From NCBI GenBank assembly GCA_020718525.1, contig DYRX01000106.1, positions 1 through 12,026 of the forward strand: 12,026 nt of DNA, read 5' to 3'. Within the stretch, counting starts at the first letter, position 1. Every line of letters begins with the position of its first letter. The notes under the pieces are model-generated. The model was not told the origin of the DNA, searched no databases, and was given only the letters and a program-made list of their open reading frames with translations. The stretch comes from Victivallis vadensis. GTDB taxonomy: Bacteria > Verrucomicrobiota > Lentisphaeria > Victivallales > GWF2-50-93. Shown piece after piece: positions 1 to 6,442 of the stretch. A program made the position numbers and the translations under genes.

Positions 1-637
1 TGGCGTATATCTGTCCCTGCGAGGAGACTGAAGTTCCGTTCATCAAGTAGAGACGAGCTTTGCCGAGAGAATCCTCTGTAAGTATGTCATCTTTGCCATC
101 GCCATTGAAGTCCGCGACTTTCTTGACGACCGCGTCCGATTTGAAGACGGAGCCGTGGCTTGAAATACTGGTGCCGTCCATCAGATAGACGAGGGCGTTT
201 CCGTCCGCTTTCCGCCAGAGGATGTCCGCCTTGCCGTCGCCGCTGAAATCGCCGACTTGGTTTATCTTCCAGACGCTTGTGCCGCCGCAGATCATCTTTG
301 CGGAGCTTATTGCTGTCCCGTCCATGAGATAGATAGCGACTTCACCTGACGATTGATTTGCCCAGAGATAATCCTGCTTGCCGTCTCCGTTGAAGTCGGC
401 GAATGCGGCAACCTTCCATTCCGGGTCGCCGACAGAGTAGGGAGTTCCGGAAGCCGAGGGAGCCGCGCCGTCCATGAGATATACGTAGCCTAACTTCGAG
501 AGGGCGTCCTCGGAGGCGACATCCGACTTGCCGTCCCCGTTGAAGTCCCGTGGGACGTCTCCATTTACAACCGTCGGGACGCAGGCGAGCAGAGCCGCAG
601 TCAGAGTCCGCAGAGAAATATTCTTCATTAGCCCCAT
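1..637 (-). CDS. Secreted FG-GAP/VCBS-repeat protein, 5' part only
   Basis: The gene reads leftward and is cut by the window edge; 212 codons are visible and the C-terminus is missing. I translated it by hand. It opens with MGLMKNISLRTL, a hydrophobic stretch and a likely signal-peptide cleavage after VVNG (about residue 26). Four calcium-loop motifs of the FG-GAP/VCBS type follow: DFNGDGK near residues 31, 81 and 177, and DFSGDGK near 130. They are spaced 47-50 residues apart, each followed by a YLMDG or YLMNG strand. Such repeats fold into extracellular beta-propeller blades in surface or secreted proteins; ligand and role are unknown. The start at 637 is chosen because GAGGA lies 7 bases upstream. 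A second ATG at 628 (residue 4) is possible and overlaps, as TAATG, the stop of a 5-codon frame that starts within the ribosome-binding region. The gene lies downstream of the kinase in the same direction, but 245 bases and a likely terminator separate them. Confidence 0.85.
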   Translation of the reverse strand, partial: MGLMKNISLRTLTAALLACVPTVVNGDVPRDFNGDGKSDVASEDALSKLGYVYLMDGAAPSASGTPYSVGDPEWKVAAFADFNGDGKQDYLWANQSSGEVAIYLMDGTAISSAKMICGGTSVWKINQVGDFSGDGKADILWRKADGNALVYLMDGTSISSHGSVFKSDAVVKKVADFNGDGKDDILTEDSLGKARLYLMNGTSVSSQGQIYA

Positions 638-702
638 TGTTTCATCCTCATATTTGATTTACTTAGTGTTCCTTCTGTCTTCGTGTGAGATAATAAAGTT
701 CA

Positions 703-732
703 ATTTTAGTCCAGGGAATGCCCCCACTTCAA
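703..732 (-). promoter_or_regulatory. Weak sigma-70-like promoter candidate for the FG-GAP gene
   Basis: On the minus strand TTGAAG (732-727) is followed after 18 bases by TAAAAT (708-703), about 65 bases before the ATG at 637. The -35 box overlaps a 6-bp inverted repeat (CCACTT at 724-729 and AAGTGG at 742-747, 12-base spacer) that could be an operator or simply chance. The match is partial and the call rests on position and spacing only. Confidence 0.25.
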
Positions 733-830
733 TATATCCCTAAGTGGCATTTCTACAATCCAGACGCATAATTTCTGATTTTCCCCCTTTGTCTTGCGAC
801 CATCTATTGCATTCTTCCTCCTTTCCACTG

Positions 831-873
831 CAATAAAATATCTGTAGCAGTTAAAAGGGATCTCTCAAGCTAC
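831..873 (-). terminator. Probable terminator of the kinase gene
   Basis: Just past the kinase stop, the minus strand can fold GTAGC (873-869) with GCTAC (848-844). The stem continues inward through TTGAGAG against CCTTTTAA, with G-T wobbles and a two-base bulge. The hairpin is followed by a U-rich run (AGATATTTTATT, 842-831). This is the expected layout of an intrinsic terminator, although the stem is not GC-rich. It would isolate the FG-GAP gene downstream from kinase transcription. Confidence 0.5.
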
Positions 874-882
874 TTTTACAAT

Positions 883-3800
883 CTATTTTATCGGTACCGG
901 GAAACCCGCCTCATTCAGATTCGCGCCGATCCCTCTGCCGTAGCCCGGCGAGTCAGGTGTCAGACGCAGAACGCTTTTGAAGATGCTCGGATCGGTCTTC
1001 TCAAAATTCGGTTTTTGCTCAATACAATTATTCGCCTTCACAAAGTCCTTGAGAGATTTGAGGTCGTGGAATTCCTTGCCTTTATTCTGGCTAGTTTCAT
1101 CGGTAATAACTCCAATAGCTTTTTTCCCGAAGATTATACAATTGTCAGCCATACATTTCCCCTTGAAGGAAGGTTCAAATCCAAGTGCATATTCTTCGCT
1201 GTAAACAATGCAGTTTCTTAAAATAGTCGGACAAAATGAGGCATGTGATCTTACAGGATTAGTTTTATGTAAGGTACAGGAAACAATATCCCCTCCGTTA
1301 TATTGGACTACACTAAGGACGCTGTTATAAGTTTGTGTTTTATTGGGTCTGTATAAATTAACTGTCGAGTCTACAACAATGGAGCCTTCGCCCGTGCTTA
1401 ATATATCTATTTCCGAATTTCGTACAATAGAATTTTTGGGGGCACAAATCCGTAAAGGGGCATCGCATTCAATTATAAGTCCTTCACTTTTGAACGGAGG
1501 ATGATGCTTATAGTCCCAATTCTGTTGTGCCCCAACCCCTTTCCATTCTCCAACAAAGCGAACGATATTTCCGGGTTTTGCGATTTCCGCGGCTTTTTCC
1601 GGGGTAACCGTTCCTTCCTCCTTGCCCTCGGGACTTACCTTGATGACTTTACCTGTCTTTGTCCTTGCCTCGTTTATCCGTTTCGCAAGTTTCTTGTCAA
1701 GTTTCAATTCTGACTTCCCCTCTGCCGCACTGCTTTTGGCGAGGATTTCCGTTGCTTCGGCGCCGAGAGCTTCCTGGAGCGATGCGAGGAATTCCTCATT
1801 TTCAGAGGCAGTATCTGTGCCGGCATATTTAATCTGGAAATCCTTGATTTGCCTAAGGATGGCGTCGGTCTTTTTAGATGATTTGAGCTTTTCAATTTCA
1901 GGAGGAAGCCCTTCGTCAGGCAATTCGGCTTTTTTGAGTCCACAGGATGTCAAAATTGTTGAGAATTCGGCAGAGGCATCCTCGCAGAGCTTGTCTTTCT
2001 GACGCCTCTCGACGATAGTCATAATTAGGGATGAAAGAACTCCGCAATCTTCTGCCAATTTAGCAACTTCATTGCATTTCTTTGCCTTGGCGGCGACGGA
2101 AATAGACTTCATTGCGGCGGAGGTCTTGTCGGTCAAAGCTATCCTTTTCAGCCTTTCTGCCGAGGAAAACGATTCGGGCGCATATGATTTTTTCATCAGC
2201 GCCGGCCCCATGCGAATTTCGCAGACGAGCTTGCCGTCCTTTATTTCAATTGGCTTGACCTTTATTTTCTCGCCGTTGGCGGTTTCCACCTCTATGAATT
2301 TTCCAAATTCCGTCTGGAAGGAATTCAAAATGCTCTCATTTTCGCTTGCAAGACATCTGAGGGACTTTCCGAGCTCCGGGAAGGAGTCTTTCACACGACT
2401 TGAATCGTATTTATCGAGTGCAGTCTTGAATTCTCCGCGAATGACTGCGTCGGCGCATGCTGAGAGGAGTTCGGATTTCTGTTTTTCGGCGACTTGCAAA
2501 GCTTCTTTTTCTGCGGAGATCTTTGCCGCGGCATCGGCTATGGCCTTTTTATCCTCATCGGCTTTTCTGAGTTTTTCAGCCTCCAGATCTGATTTCAGTT
2601 TTGCGAGTTTCGCAATCTCGGCATCCGCCATGATTTCAAATTTTGTGCCTTTACAATTGGATTTCACCTTTTCTAGGCTGGCGACGGCGGCGTCAAGATT
2701 TGTTTTATCAGAAAAGGCTTGTTCCGCGAATTTCGCGGCGGCATCCCAGAGCTCCTGGCGTTCCTTCTCTGATTTTGCCTCCTCCTCCTCGGCTCTCTTT
2801 TTATCGGCTTCGAGTTTTTTTGCAGAATCCTCAGCGGCGCGCCTCTCGTTTTCAGCTTTGATTTTTGCCTGCTCCTCTATTCCTGCCTTCTCGACTGCGG
2901 CTTTTCTGGCATTGCCGATCAGTACCGCTCCAATGATTCCTGCGATTATCAGCACTGCCAGAGCGGCGGCGGCAATTATAGGAGTCCTGCTCTTTGCTCC
3001 AGGTGCGGAAGCCTGCGGCGCAATATCCTTGCTGTTTGCGGCAAGATCAATTTTTCCTCCATTGCGGGTCATTTTCGCCTTCGGCGGCGGTTTCATTATC
3101 TTTCTGCGGCTAAGCGCTTGGCTGTTAGTCATTTGCATGACGAGAGATTCGCCGGTCGAAGGACGCTTTGTCTTTGGAAATTTGTCCGCGAGCACCAGGT
3201 CTATATCCTCTATCGCGGCGCTCCAGTTTTTCGGGCGGTTCTCGGAGCTTTTCGCCATCATGACTTCGAGAAGAACGGCGCAGGCCTCGGAGACTGCGGG
3301 ATTCTTTCTCTGCGGCGGAGGAAACGGGTCGGTAATGTGCTTTGTCAGGATTCCCATCGCAGTGGTGGCATCGTAGGGAACTTCGCCCGTGACAATGTGG
3401 TAAAGGGTCGCACCAAGCGCGTAGATGTCGGATCGGCAGTCAACGTCAAAGTCCGCCCGCGCCTGCTCAGGACTCATGTAGTATGGCGTGCCGATCACTA
3501 CGCCAGTCATTGTAAGACCTTTTTCTTCTGATACGCTTTTGGATATGCCCATGTCCATGAGTCTAGGGACGTTTTTGCTGTCGAGGATAATGTTGGCAGG
3601 CTTGATGTCGCGGTGTATCATCTGGAACTCGTCCCAGGCGTAGCGTAGCGCCTCGGCGATCGATCTCAGCATGCGTAGCGCCTCTTTTTCTGGTATTATC
3701 TTTTCGACGCCAAGCTTGTCGTCAAGAAGGAGACCGTCAACGTATGACATTGCGAGATAGTAGATATTGCCGTCCTGTCCGGCGTCGAATGCGGTCACGA

Positions 3801-4131
3801 TGTTCTGATGCTGAAGTTTGGCGGCGGTTCTGACCTCCTTCAGAAAGCGGTCAACAAATTCGGGGTTGGATGTGAGGGCGGGAGAAAGGATTTTGAGTGC
3901 GACCTTGCGGTCCATGGCGGTCTGATTGGCGAGCCATACCTCGCCCATTCCACCGATGCCGAGGCGTCTGATGATCTCGTAGCCGGAGATTTTCATTCCC
4001 GGCTTTATCCCGGGCATCGGAACCATTACACAGCTTGAACAGCCAGGACACTGCAGAACGGATCCCGCAACGCTCTCTTCCGCCTCCAGCTCGACCCCGC
4101 AATTAGGACATGTGAAGCTTATCTCAGCCAT
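883..4131 (-). CDS. Transmembrane Ser/Thr protein kinase with zinc ribbon and C-terminal beta-helix
   Basis: A Hanks-type kinase of 1082 residues that should phosphorylate Ser/Thr on unknown targets. Residues 8-31 form a zinc ribbon (C8, C11, C28, C31). The kinase domain spans about 50-315: glycine loop GIGGMGEV (58-65), lysine K80 in VALK, helix-C E99, HRDIKPAN (173-180), metal-binding D193 in DMG instead of DFG, SPE (220-222) and D235. A basic linker precedes one membrane segment (about 384-406). A Lys/Glu/Ala-rich coiled coil follows (about 410-560). Then come a possible small SH3-like strand cluster (about 606-640) and a Cys-containing parallel beta-helix-like region (about 855-1075), presumably outside the cytoplasm. 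All catalytic residues are present, so it should be active. The start at 4131 has AAGGAG 5 bases upstream; an in-frame ATG at 4221 would add 30 residues but encode an unlikely N-terminus. The C-terminal coding DNA is clearly lower in GC than the kinase part. Substrate and ligand are not deducible. Confidence 0.93.
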   Translation of the reverse strand: MAEISFTCPNCGVELEAEESVAGSVLQCPGCSSCVMVPMPGIKPGMKISGYEIIRRLGIGGMGEVWLANQTAMDRKVALKILSPALTSNPEFVDRFLKEVRTAAKLQHQNIVTAFDAGQDGNIYYLAMSYVDGLLLDDKLGVEKIIPEKEALRMLRSIAEALRYAWDEFQMIHRDIKPANIILDSKNVPRLMDMGISKSVSEEKGLTMTGVVIGTPYYMSPEQARADFDVDCRSDIYALGATLYHIVTGEVPYDATTAMGILTKHITDPFPPPQRKNPAVSEACAVLLEVMMAKSSENRPKNWSAAIEDIDLVLADKFPKTKRPSTGESLVMQMTNSQALSRRKIMKPPPKAKMTRNGGKIDLAANSKDIAPQASAPGAKSRTPIIAAAALAVLIIAGIIGAVLIGNARKAAVEKAGIEEQAKIKAENERRAAEDSAKKLEADKKRAEEEEAKSEKERQELWDAAAKFAEQAFSDKTNLDAAVASLEKVKSNCKGTKFEIMADAEIAKLAKLKSDLEAEKLRKADEDKKAIADAAAKISAEKEALQVAEKQKSELLSACADAVIRGEFKTALDKYDSSRVKDSFPELGKSLRCLASENESILNSFQTEFGKFIEVETANGEKIKVKPIEIKDGKLVCEIRMGPALMKKSYAPESFSSAERLKRIALTDKTSAAMKSISVAAKAKKCNEVAKLAEDCGVLSSLIMTIVERRQKDKLCEDASAEFSTILTSCGLKKAELPDEGLPPEIEKLKSSKKTDAILRQIKDFQIKYAGTDTASENEEFLASLQEALGAEATEILAKSSAAEGKSELKLDKKLAKRINEARTKTGKVIKVSPEGKEEGTVTPEKAAEIAKPGNIVRFVGEWKGVGAQQNWDYKHHPPFKSEGLIIECDAPLRICAPKNSIVRNSEIDILSTGEGSIVVDSTVNLYRPNKTQTYNSVLSVVQYNGGDIVSCTLHKTNPVRSHASFCPTILRNCIVYSEEYALGFEPSFKGKCMADNCIIFGKKAIGVITDETSQNKGKEFHDLKSLKDFVKANNCIEQKPNFEKTDPSIFKSVLRLTPDSPGYGRGIGANLNEAGFPVPIK

Positions 4132-4242
4132 GCTGTCTCCTTCTATCCTCCCCCATTGAAAAAAGATGAGGCATGGAAAGCGGCAAAACCCTGAACCCCC
4201 GAAAAGAGCGATTCCATGCAAGTCTTATTATGAATTTATGAA

Positions 4243-4270
4243 AATATAGAGACTGTGGCAGAAAATGCAA
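4243..4270 (-). promoter_or_regulatory. Sigma-70-like promoter candidate for the kinase gene
   Basis: On the minus strand TTGCAT (4270-4265) is followed after 16 bases by TATATT (4248-4243), about 110 bases before the kinase start at 4131. The surroundings are AT-rich. The spacer contains CTGCCAC, a heptamer that recurs at the ends of the nearby insertion-sequence remnant. The boxes are reasonable but the call is by eye only. Confidence 0.4.
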
Positions 4271-4344
4271 ATTGCAAAATGATAATTGAAAATTAAGAGA
4301 TACGAAGTTCCGTGATTGTTCAGTTGCACTTTTTTGCCGTTTTC

Positions 4345-4608
4345 AGCCGCAACGCGGCTATGTTATACAGCCTGGAAGGTTCAATCCCAGACCAGGGAAA
4401 TGGAAACCATTCCGTCCTTCAGGGACGGCGCAGGAAACCGTGTGCCTTCAGCACGCATTGTCCTATTCTACGATGGATTCCTATGCTTGAAGCCATAGGC
4501 TTTATTCCTTAGCCGATCCGCGGCGACAAAAGGTAGCCGTTTTGCTGGAATGTGCGGCGGAACTTGAGTTGAATACGAACCCAAGTATGCCAGTCTTTCC
4601 GAGACTGG
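4345..4608. repeat. Run of eight small hairpins in a gene-free stretch
   Basis: No convincing coding frame covers this stretch. It is packed with short inverted repeats: AGCCGC/GCGGCT (4345-4359), CCTGG/CCAGG (4371-4396), GGAA-TGG/CCATTCC (4396-4413, one bulge), CCGTCC/GGACGG with loop TTCAG (4412-4428), GTGTGC/GCACGC with loop CTTCA and one wobble (4440-4456), CCTATG/CATAGG (4480-4499), GCCG/CGGC (4512-4524) and CCAGTCT/AGACTGG with loop TTCCG (4590-4608). Several loops are 5 bases and pyrimidine-rich (CTTCA, TTCAG, TTCCG). Such a run suggests a structured RNA or an interspersed repeat or mobile-element relic rather than protein coding. Copy number cannot be judged from one window. Confidence 0.55.
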
Positions 4609-4708
4609 TTCCGAGGCGTTTGAAAAAACGACATACTGCATACTGCATGATGAGTCAGTCTCACCCAGCTTAACGGTTACAGCAAAAGTGCCACTTCTTG
4701 TTTCTTTC

Positions 4709-5211
4709 TCTGCCACTTTCATCTTCACATGTCAAATCGGGGAACTAACAATAACCAGATATTTGTATTCCATGATCACAATCCAGATACAGCAATATTC
4801 AGTCGATTTTATTGGTGCCACGGGTTCAGATGTCTGAGCTTGCCTCACGACTGCCTGTCCGGGACGCTTGAGAAACGCATCCGTGATGGCGCAAGCCAGG
4901 GGACAGTCTCCAGACTGCGGAAGAGATTCCTTGCGGGGAAAATGCAGGAACTCGAGCGTAAATCGGGATGGGGAGGGGGAAGACGAGGAAATCTGTCGGA
5001 AGCAGAAGAGATGAAATTCATAAATAAATGGACCGCCGCCGCTCTGCAGGAGCGCTAAGGGGTCGTGACGTCCATGATTGTAGAGAAGGGGAATCCGTGC
5101 GACTCGGAAAACCTCTCAACATCTCCTCTCGGCCGAGATTCCAGTGTGACCCCGCGAGACCCGGCGTGGATTGTTTTCCCTGATTACTAGACGTATCAAA
5201 AAAGTGGCAGA
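4709..5211 (+). mobile_element. Decayed IS630-like insertion sequence, about 0.5 kb
   Basis: An 11-bp perfect inverted repeat, TCTGCCACTTT (4709-4719) and AAAGTGGCAGA (5201-5211), brackets a broken transposase reading frame. A second TGCCAC-type copy lies just outside each end: GTGCCAC at 4688-4694, and GTGGCAG (CTGCCAC on the other strand) at 5234-5240. The true ends may therefore lie slightly further out. Intact IS630-family elements are usually about 1.1 kb, so half or more has been lost, including the DDE catalytic part. No clear TA target duplication was found. It sits between the divergent kinase and secretin-like genes. Confidence 0.55.
4729..5190 (+). pseudogene. IS630-type transposase N-terminal remnant with in-frame stop
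   Basis: From ATG 4729 one frame runs 109 codons to a TAA at 5056-5058, and continues in the same frame for 43 codons to TAG at 5188-5190. Residues about 45-95 (LEKRIRDGASQGTVSRLRKR, then FLAGKMQELERKSGWGGGRR and GNLSEAEEMKFINKW) resemble the helix-turn-helix and linker of IS630-family transposases. The part beyond the stop (VVTSMIVEK, then LGRDSSVTP) looks like the following second DNA-binding segment. The first ~40 residues do not fit the family. A different frame at 4830 gives MSELASRLPVRDA just before it, which suggests a one-base frameshift near 4866. The DDE catalytic domain is absent. Family assignment is by recognition of the pattern, not by a search. It is probably non-functional. 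Confidence 0.5.
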
Positions 5212-5275
5212 TTGCTTGAATTTTTATCCTGATGTGGCAGTTTAGCCGTATGCAACATTAATTCCAAGGTGGAAC

Positions 5276-6313
5276 ATGGGTAATCTCTTTCTCAAGGCGA
5301 CTATGACGGTGACTCGGCAGAAACTGCATCTTATTTTTTTTCTGGTCTTTCTGTTTTCAACATTTTCACTGAGATCGGACGAAATTAAAAACAGAGATCC
5401 GGCGGAGCACTCGGAGAAGCCCAAGAATGTGGTCATTAAATATGATCCTGAGGACAAGGAGCTTTCCGAGTTTATCCCCCTCAAGTCAATCAGCTATGAA
5501 ATTGTGGAGCAATTCTGCAAGCCGATGCTGTCGGAAAATGGCAGGATGGGCTACATGCCGGAACGCAGTTGCGTCGTAGTCCACGACCACAAGAAAAACG
5601 CCGCAAAAATAAGGGAATTCATTGAATCCGCAAACGGGCAGATGCCAGATTCCGATCTTAACATCAGGATTGACGTCCAGTTCAGGGGCGCAAGTAAAAA
5701 AGCCGGGAGCGGAGTCGGAGCAAGCCTTGACTATCCCGAAAAAAATCAGAAGGGAATCGTCATTAAAAACGGCAAAATTGAAAAGCCAGACAAAATCTCT
5801 ATTGGAGCATTTGACAATTCGGAGACGTCCAGATCCGACACATCGCAGTTCATAGTGACCAGAAGCGGATTTCCCGCGCGGCTCTGGGTGGGAAAGCGCA
5901 TTGTGGATCCGTCCTGGCTCCGCAACTGCAGATTCATCCCTCTTACAATCATAAGCAAAGGGACTACAAGCATAGTAATTCCTGGGAACGATCCGGAAAT
6001 CGTCTGGAGCGATGTCGGGACATATCTCTACGTCCTTCCAAGATATCTCGGAGACGGTCTCATTGATTTGGAAGTTTTCCCCGCAATCAGCTATGTTGAC
6101 GGCAAAGGCCGCGACAAGGCGGTGAGGATAGAAAATGTCTCGACGCGCCTGACGCTGAAAAGCGGTCAGAAGATGGATTTGGGCGGCATTGTGAGCGGCA
6201 AGAACGATACCTATAGAAAATTGTTTGGACCGTCCTTTATAGGGAGCGACGAGAATTCCAGTCTTTTGGACATGAGCGTCAAAGCGACGGTCATCGCTCC
6301 CGCGCTCCAATAA
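5276..6313 (+). CDS. Exported compact secretin-like protein
   Basis: A 345-residue protein with a signal peptide: a basic stretch ending TRQK, a hydrophobic core (about 17-31) and a likely cleavage near LRS-DE (about 34). Residues 64-120 resemble the NolW/secretin N-domain: IPLKSISYEIVEQFCKPML, then a VVVHDHKKNAAKIREFI helix. A secretin-type core follows: IRIDVQF strand (130-136), ARLWVGKRI (201-209), DVGTYLYVLPR (246-256), IDLEVFPAIS (263-272) and STRLTLKSGQKMDLGGI (289-305), matching the strands leading to the GGL motif of type II/III secretins. The C-terminus is short, and the usual VPxLGxIPxLGxLF segment after GGL is not visible. Full GspD/PilQ proteins are roughly twice this length or more. 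AAGGTGG lies just upstream of ATG 5276; ATG 5303 (residue 10) would give a more typical signal peptide. No other secretion genes are nearby. An outer-membrane or periplasmic location is likely; pore formation is doubtful. Confidence 0.75.
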   Translation: MGNLFLKATMTVTRQKLHLIFFLVFLFSTFSLRSDEIKNRDPAEHSEKPKNVVIKYDPEDKELSEFIPLKSISYEIVEQFCKPMLSENGRMGYMPERSCVVVHDHKKNAAKIREFIESANGQMPDSDLNIRIDVQFRGASKKAGSGVGASLDYPEKNQKGIVIKNGKIEKPDKISIGAFDNSETSRSDTSQFIVTRSGFPARLWVGKRIVDPSWLRNCRFIPLTIISKGTTSIVIPGNDPEIVWSDVGTYLYVLPRYLGDGLIDLEVFPAISYVDGKGRDKAVRIENVSTRLTLKSGQKMDLGGIVSGKNDTYRKLFGPSFIGSDENSSLLDMSVKATVIAPALQ

Positions 6314-6345
6314 AAAGTGAAACTTGCCTGTCCTGGAGGACAATT

Positions 6346-6410
6346 ATTGGCACTCAGACAGAGGGACAAATCTAGATTTGCAGGTCTGTCCGTGTCCAAT
6401 TAGTTTTTTT
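6346..6410 (+). terminator. Large hairpin terminator between convergent genes
   Basis: Starting 33 bases after the secretin-like gene there is a long interrupted inverted repeat. Its arms are ATTGG/CCAAT, CAC/GTG, GACAGA (6357-6362)/TCTGTC (6385-6390) and CAAATCT (6367-6373)/AGATTTG (6374-6380). The centre is a perfect 14-bp palindrome. A run of seven T follows at 6404-6410, fitting an intrinsic terminator for the plus strand. The same structure lies past the stop of the convergent phosphatase gene and may serve both directions, though the U-run is weaker on the minus strand. A smaller hairpin, TGTCC/GGACA, precedes it at 6329-6342. Confidence 0.65.
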
Positions 6411-6442
6411 CCACCTATGAAAAACACTGGGCAATCTTCATC

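Noticed and set aside
2072..3376. A 434-codon open frame on the plus strand opposite the kinase
   Set aside because: It mirrors the Lys/Glu/Ala-rich coiled coil and linker of the kinase, has a Ser/Ala/Phe-rich low-complexity translation and no domain; a shadow frame.
4371..4396. tRNA-like T-loop (GGTTCAATCCC)
   Set aside because: No matching T-stem, acceptor stem or anticodon arm around it.
4312..4512. Small open frames across the hairpin run
   Set aside because: Overlapping frames with no good ribosome-binding site; their length follows from the stop-poor GC-rich hairpins.
5204..5253. Sigma-54 promoter (TGGCAG followed by TGC) before the secretin-like gene
   Set aside because: The GG-N10-GC spacing is not met for either TGGCAG copy.
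5486..6343. A 285-codon open frame opposite the secretin-like gene
   Set aside because: The sense strand gives a signal peptide and secretin core; the antisense product has no recognisable domain.
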